Shown here: positions 41,835 to 42,011 of the stretch, piece by piece
Position numbering within the stretch: position 1 is the first letter of the stretch
Layout: every line of letters begins with the position of its first letter
Assembly: GCA_030538155.1 (NCBI GenBank)
Contig: JAUNUN010000026.1
Coordinates: 1 to 42,011 of the forward strand
DNA length: 42,011 bases
Direction: 5' to 3'
DNA from: a bacterium
Lineage (GTDB): Bacteria > Desulfobacterota > Desulfobulbia > Desulfobulbales > Desulfobulbaceae
The notes under the pieces: generated by a model
The model's input: only the letters and a program-made list of their open reading frames with translations
The model's database searches: none
What the model was told of the DNA's origin: nothing
Translations under genes and position numbers: made by a program

Positions 41835-42011
41835 GTCGCCATGCAAGGCCGGCCGGAAAGAGCTACGCCTTTGCCCTGATTCCGGCTACAATAGCCAGCT
41901 TTACTCCATATTTTCAGGCTGTTGATGTGGTTGACAGTGTCAATAGAAAATTACTGCCCCTTGATTCTTATATATTGCAGCGAAGAGCGGGGCCGCGTCT
42001 ACGACGGTAGA
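41835..42011. other. Right-edge region, no confirmed gene
   Basis: 177 bp upstream of the homocysteine operon promoter. It contains a 6+6 bp palindrome TTGACAGTGTCAA (41932-41944) and an AT-rich patch. A frame from the ATG at 41926 is open to the end of the window (29 codons) but is unrecognisable and has no ribosome binding site; it may or may not be the start of a gene. Confidence 0.4.

Overview
The window reads as a chromosome segment of a sulfate-reducing (or sulfur-disproportionating) deltaproteobacterium, most likely a relative of the Desulfobulbales. The reasons are a complete dsrMKJOP operon, a tetraheme class III cytochrome c, an O-acylhomoserine-independent homocysteine module (HcyBio, NIL-ferredoxin, UPF0280), a YedF selenium-metabolism protein and a spd/mt-type EF-G. 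The lineage is an inference from gene content; there is no rRNA or tRNA in the window.

Layout. 1-7716 (+) is the end of an exopolysaccharide cluster: a truncated AT-rich glycosyltransferase, a bi-domain zinc-dehydrogenase/Gfo-Idh oxidoreductase, a heparinase II/III-like lyase, a WecB/TagA/CpsF glycosyltransferase, a DUF218 protein and an exosortase fused to an EpsI domain (XrtD type). 7826-9103 (-) is a TviB/WbpO-type nucleotide-sugar dehydrogenase, followed by a collapsed IS3-family element (9173-9660). 9672-19813 holds the phosphate regulon: phoR and phoB (-), phoU (+), then a 6-phosphofructokinase (-) lying between phoU and pstC-pstA-pstS-pstB (+). Three upstream regions (phoU/phoB, pstC, pstS) carry 11-bp-period TAA repeats that look like PhoB boxes. 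19977-24552 (-) is a tightly overlapping pyrK-pyrD-aroD-aroE-aroA operon, with a prepilin peptidase (pilD, +) facing away from it.

25858-38404 is one long minus-strand block. In transcription order it runs fusA, a P-loop ATPase, a eukaryotic-type hisA, a 61-aa protein, yedF, the protease prc, an RsbRD_N-domain protein and dsrM-K-J-O-P. Reading away from fusA is a tetraheme cytochrome c3 (+). The right end (39337-41766, -) is the homocysteine module with a good sigma-70 promoter.

Functional picture. DsrMKJOP is the membrane complex linking quinone and periplasmic electrons to sulfite reduction. The periplasmic cytochrome c3 is a plausible partner. Sulfide made by this pathway can be taken directly into homocysteine by the module at the right end. 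The most notable non-coding structure is a short inverted-repeat element (66-132 bp, ends ATTCCA/TGGAAT) present four times, each time between convergent genes and nowhere else that I could see.
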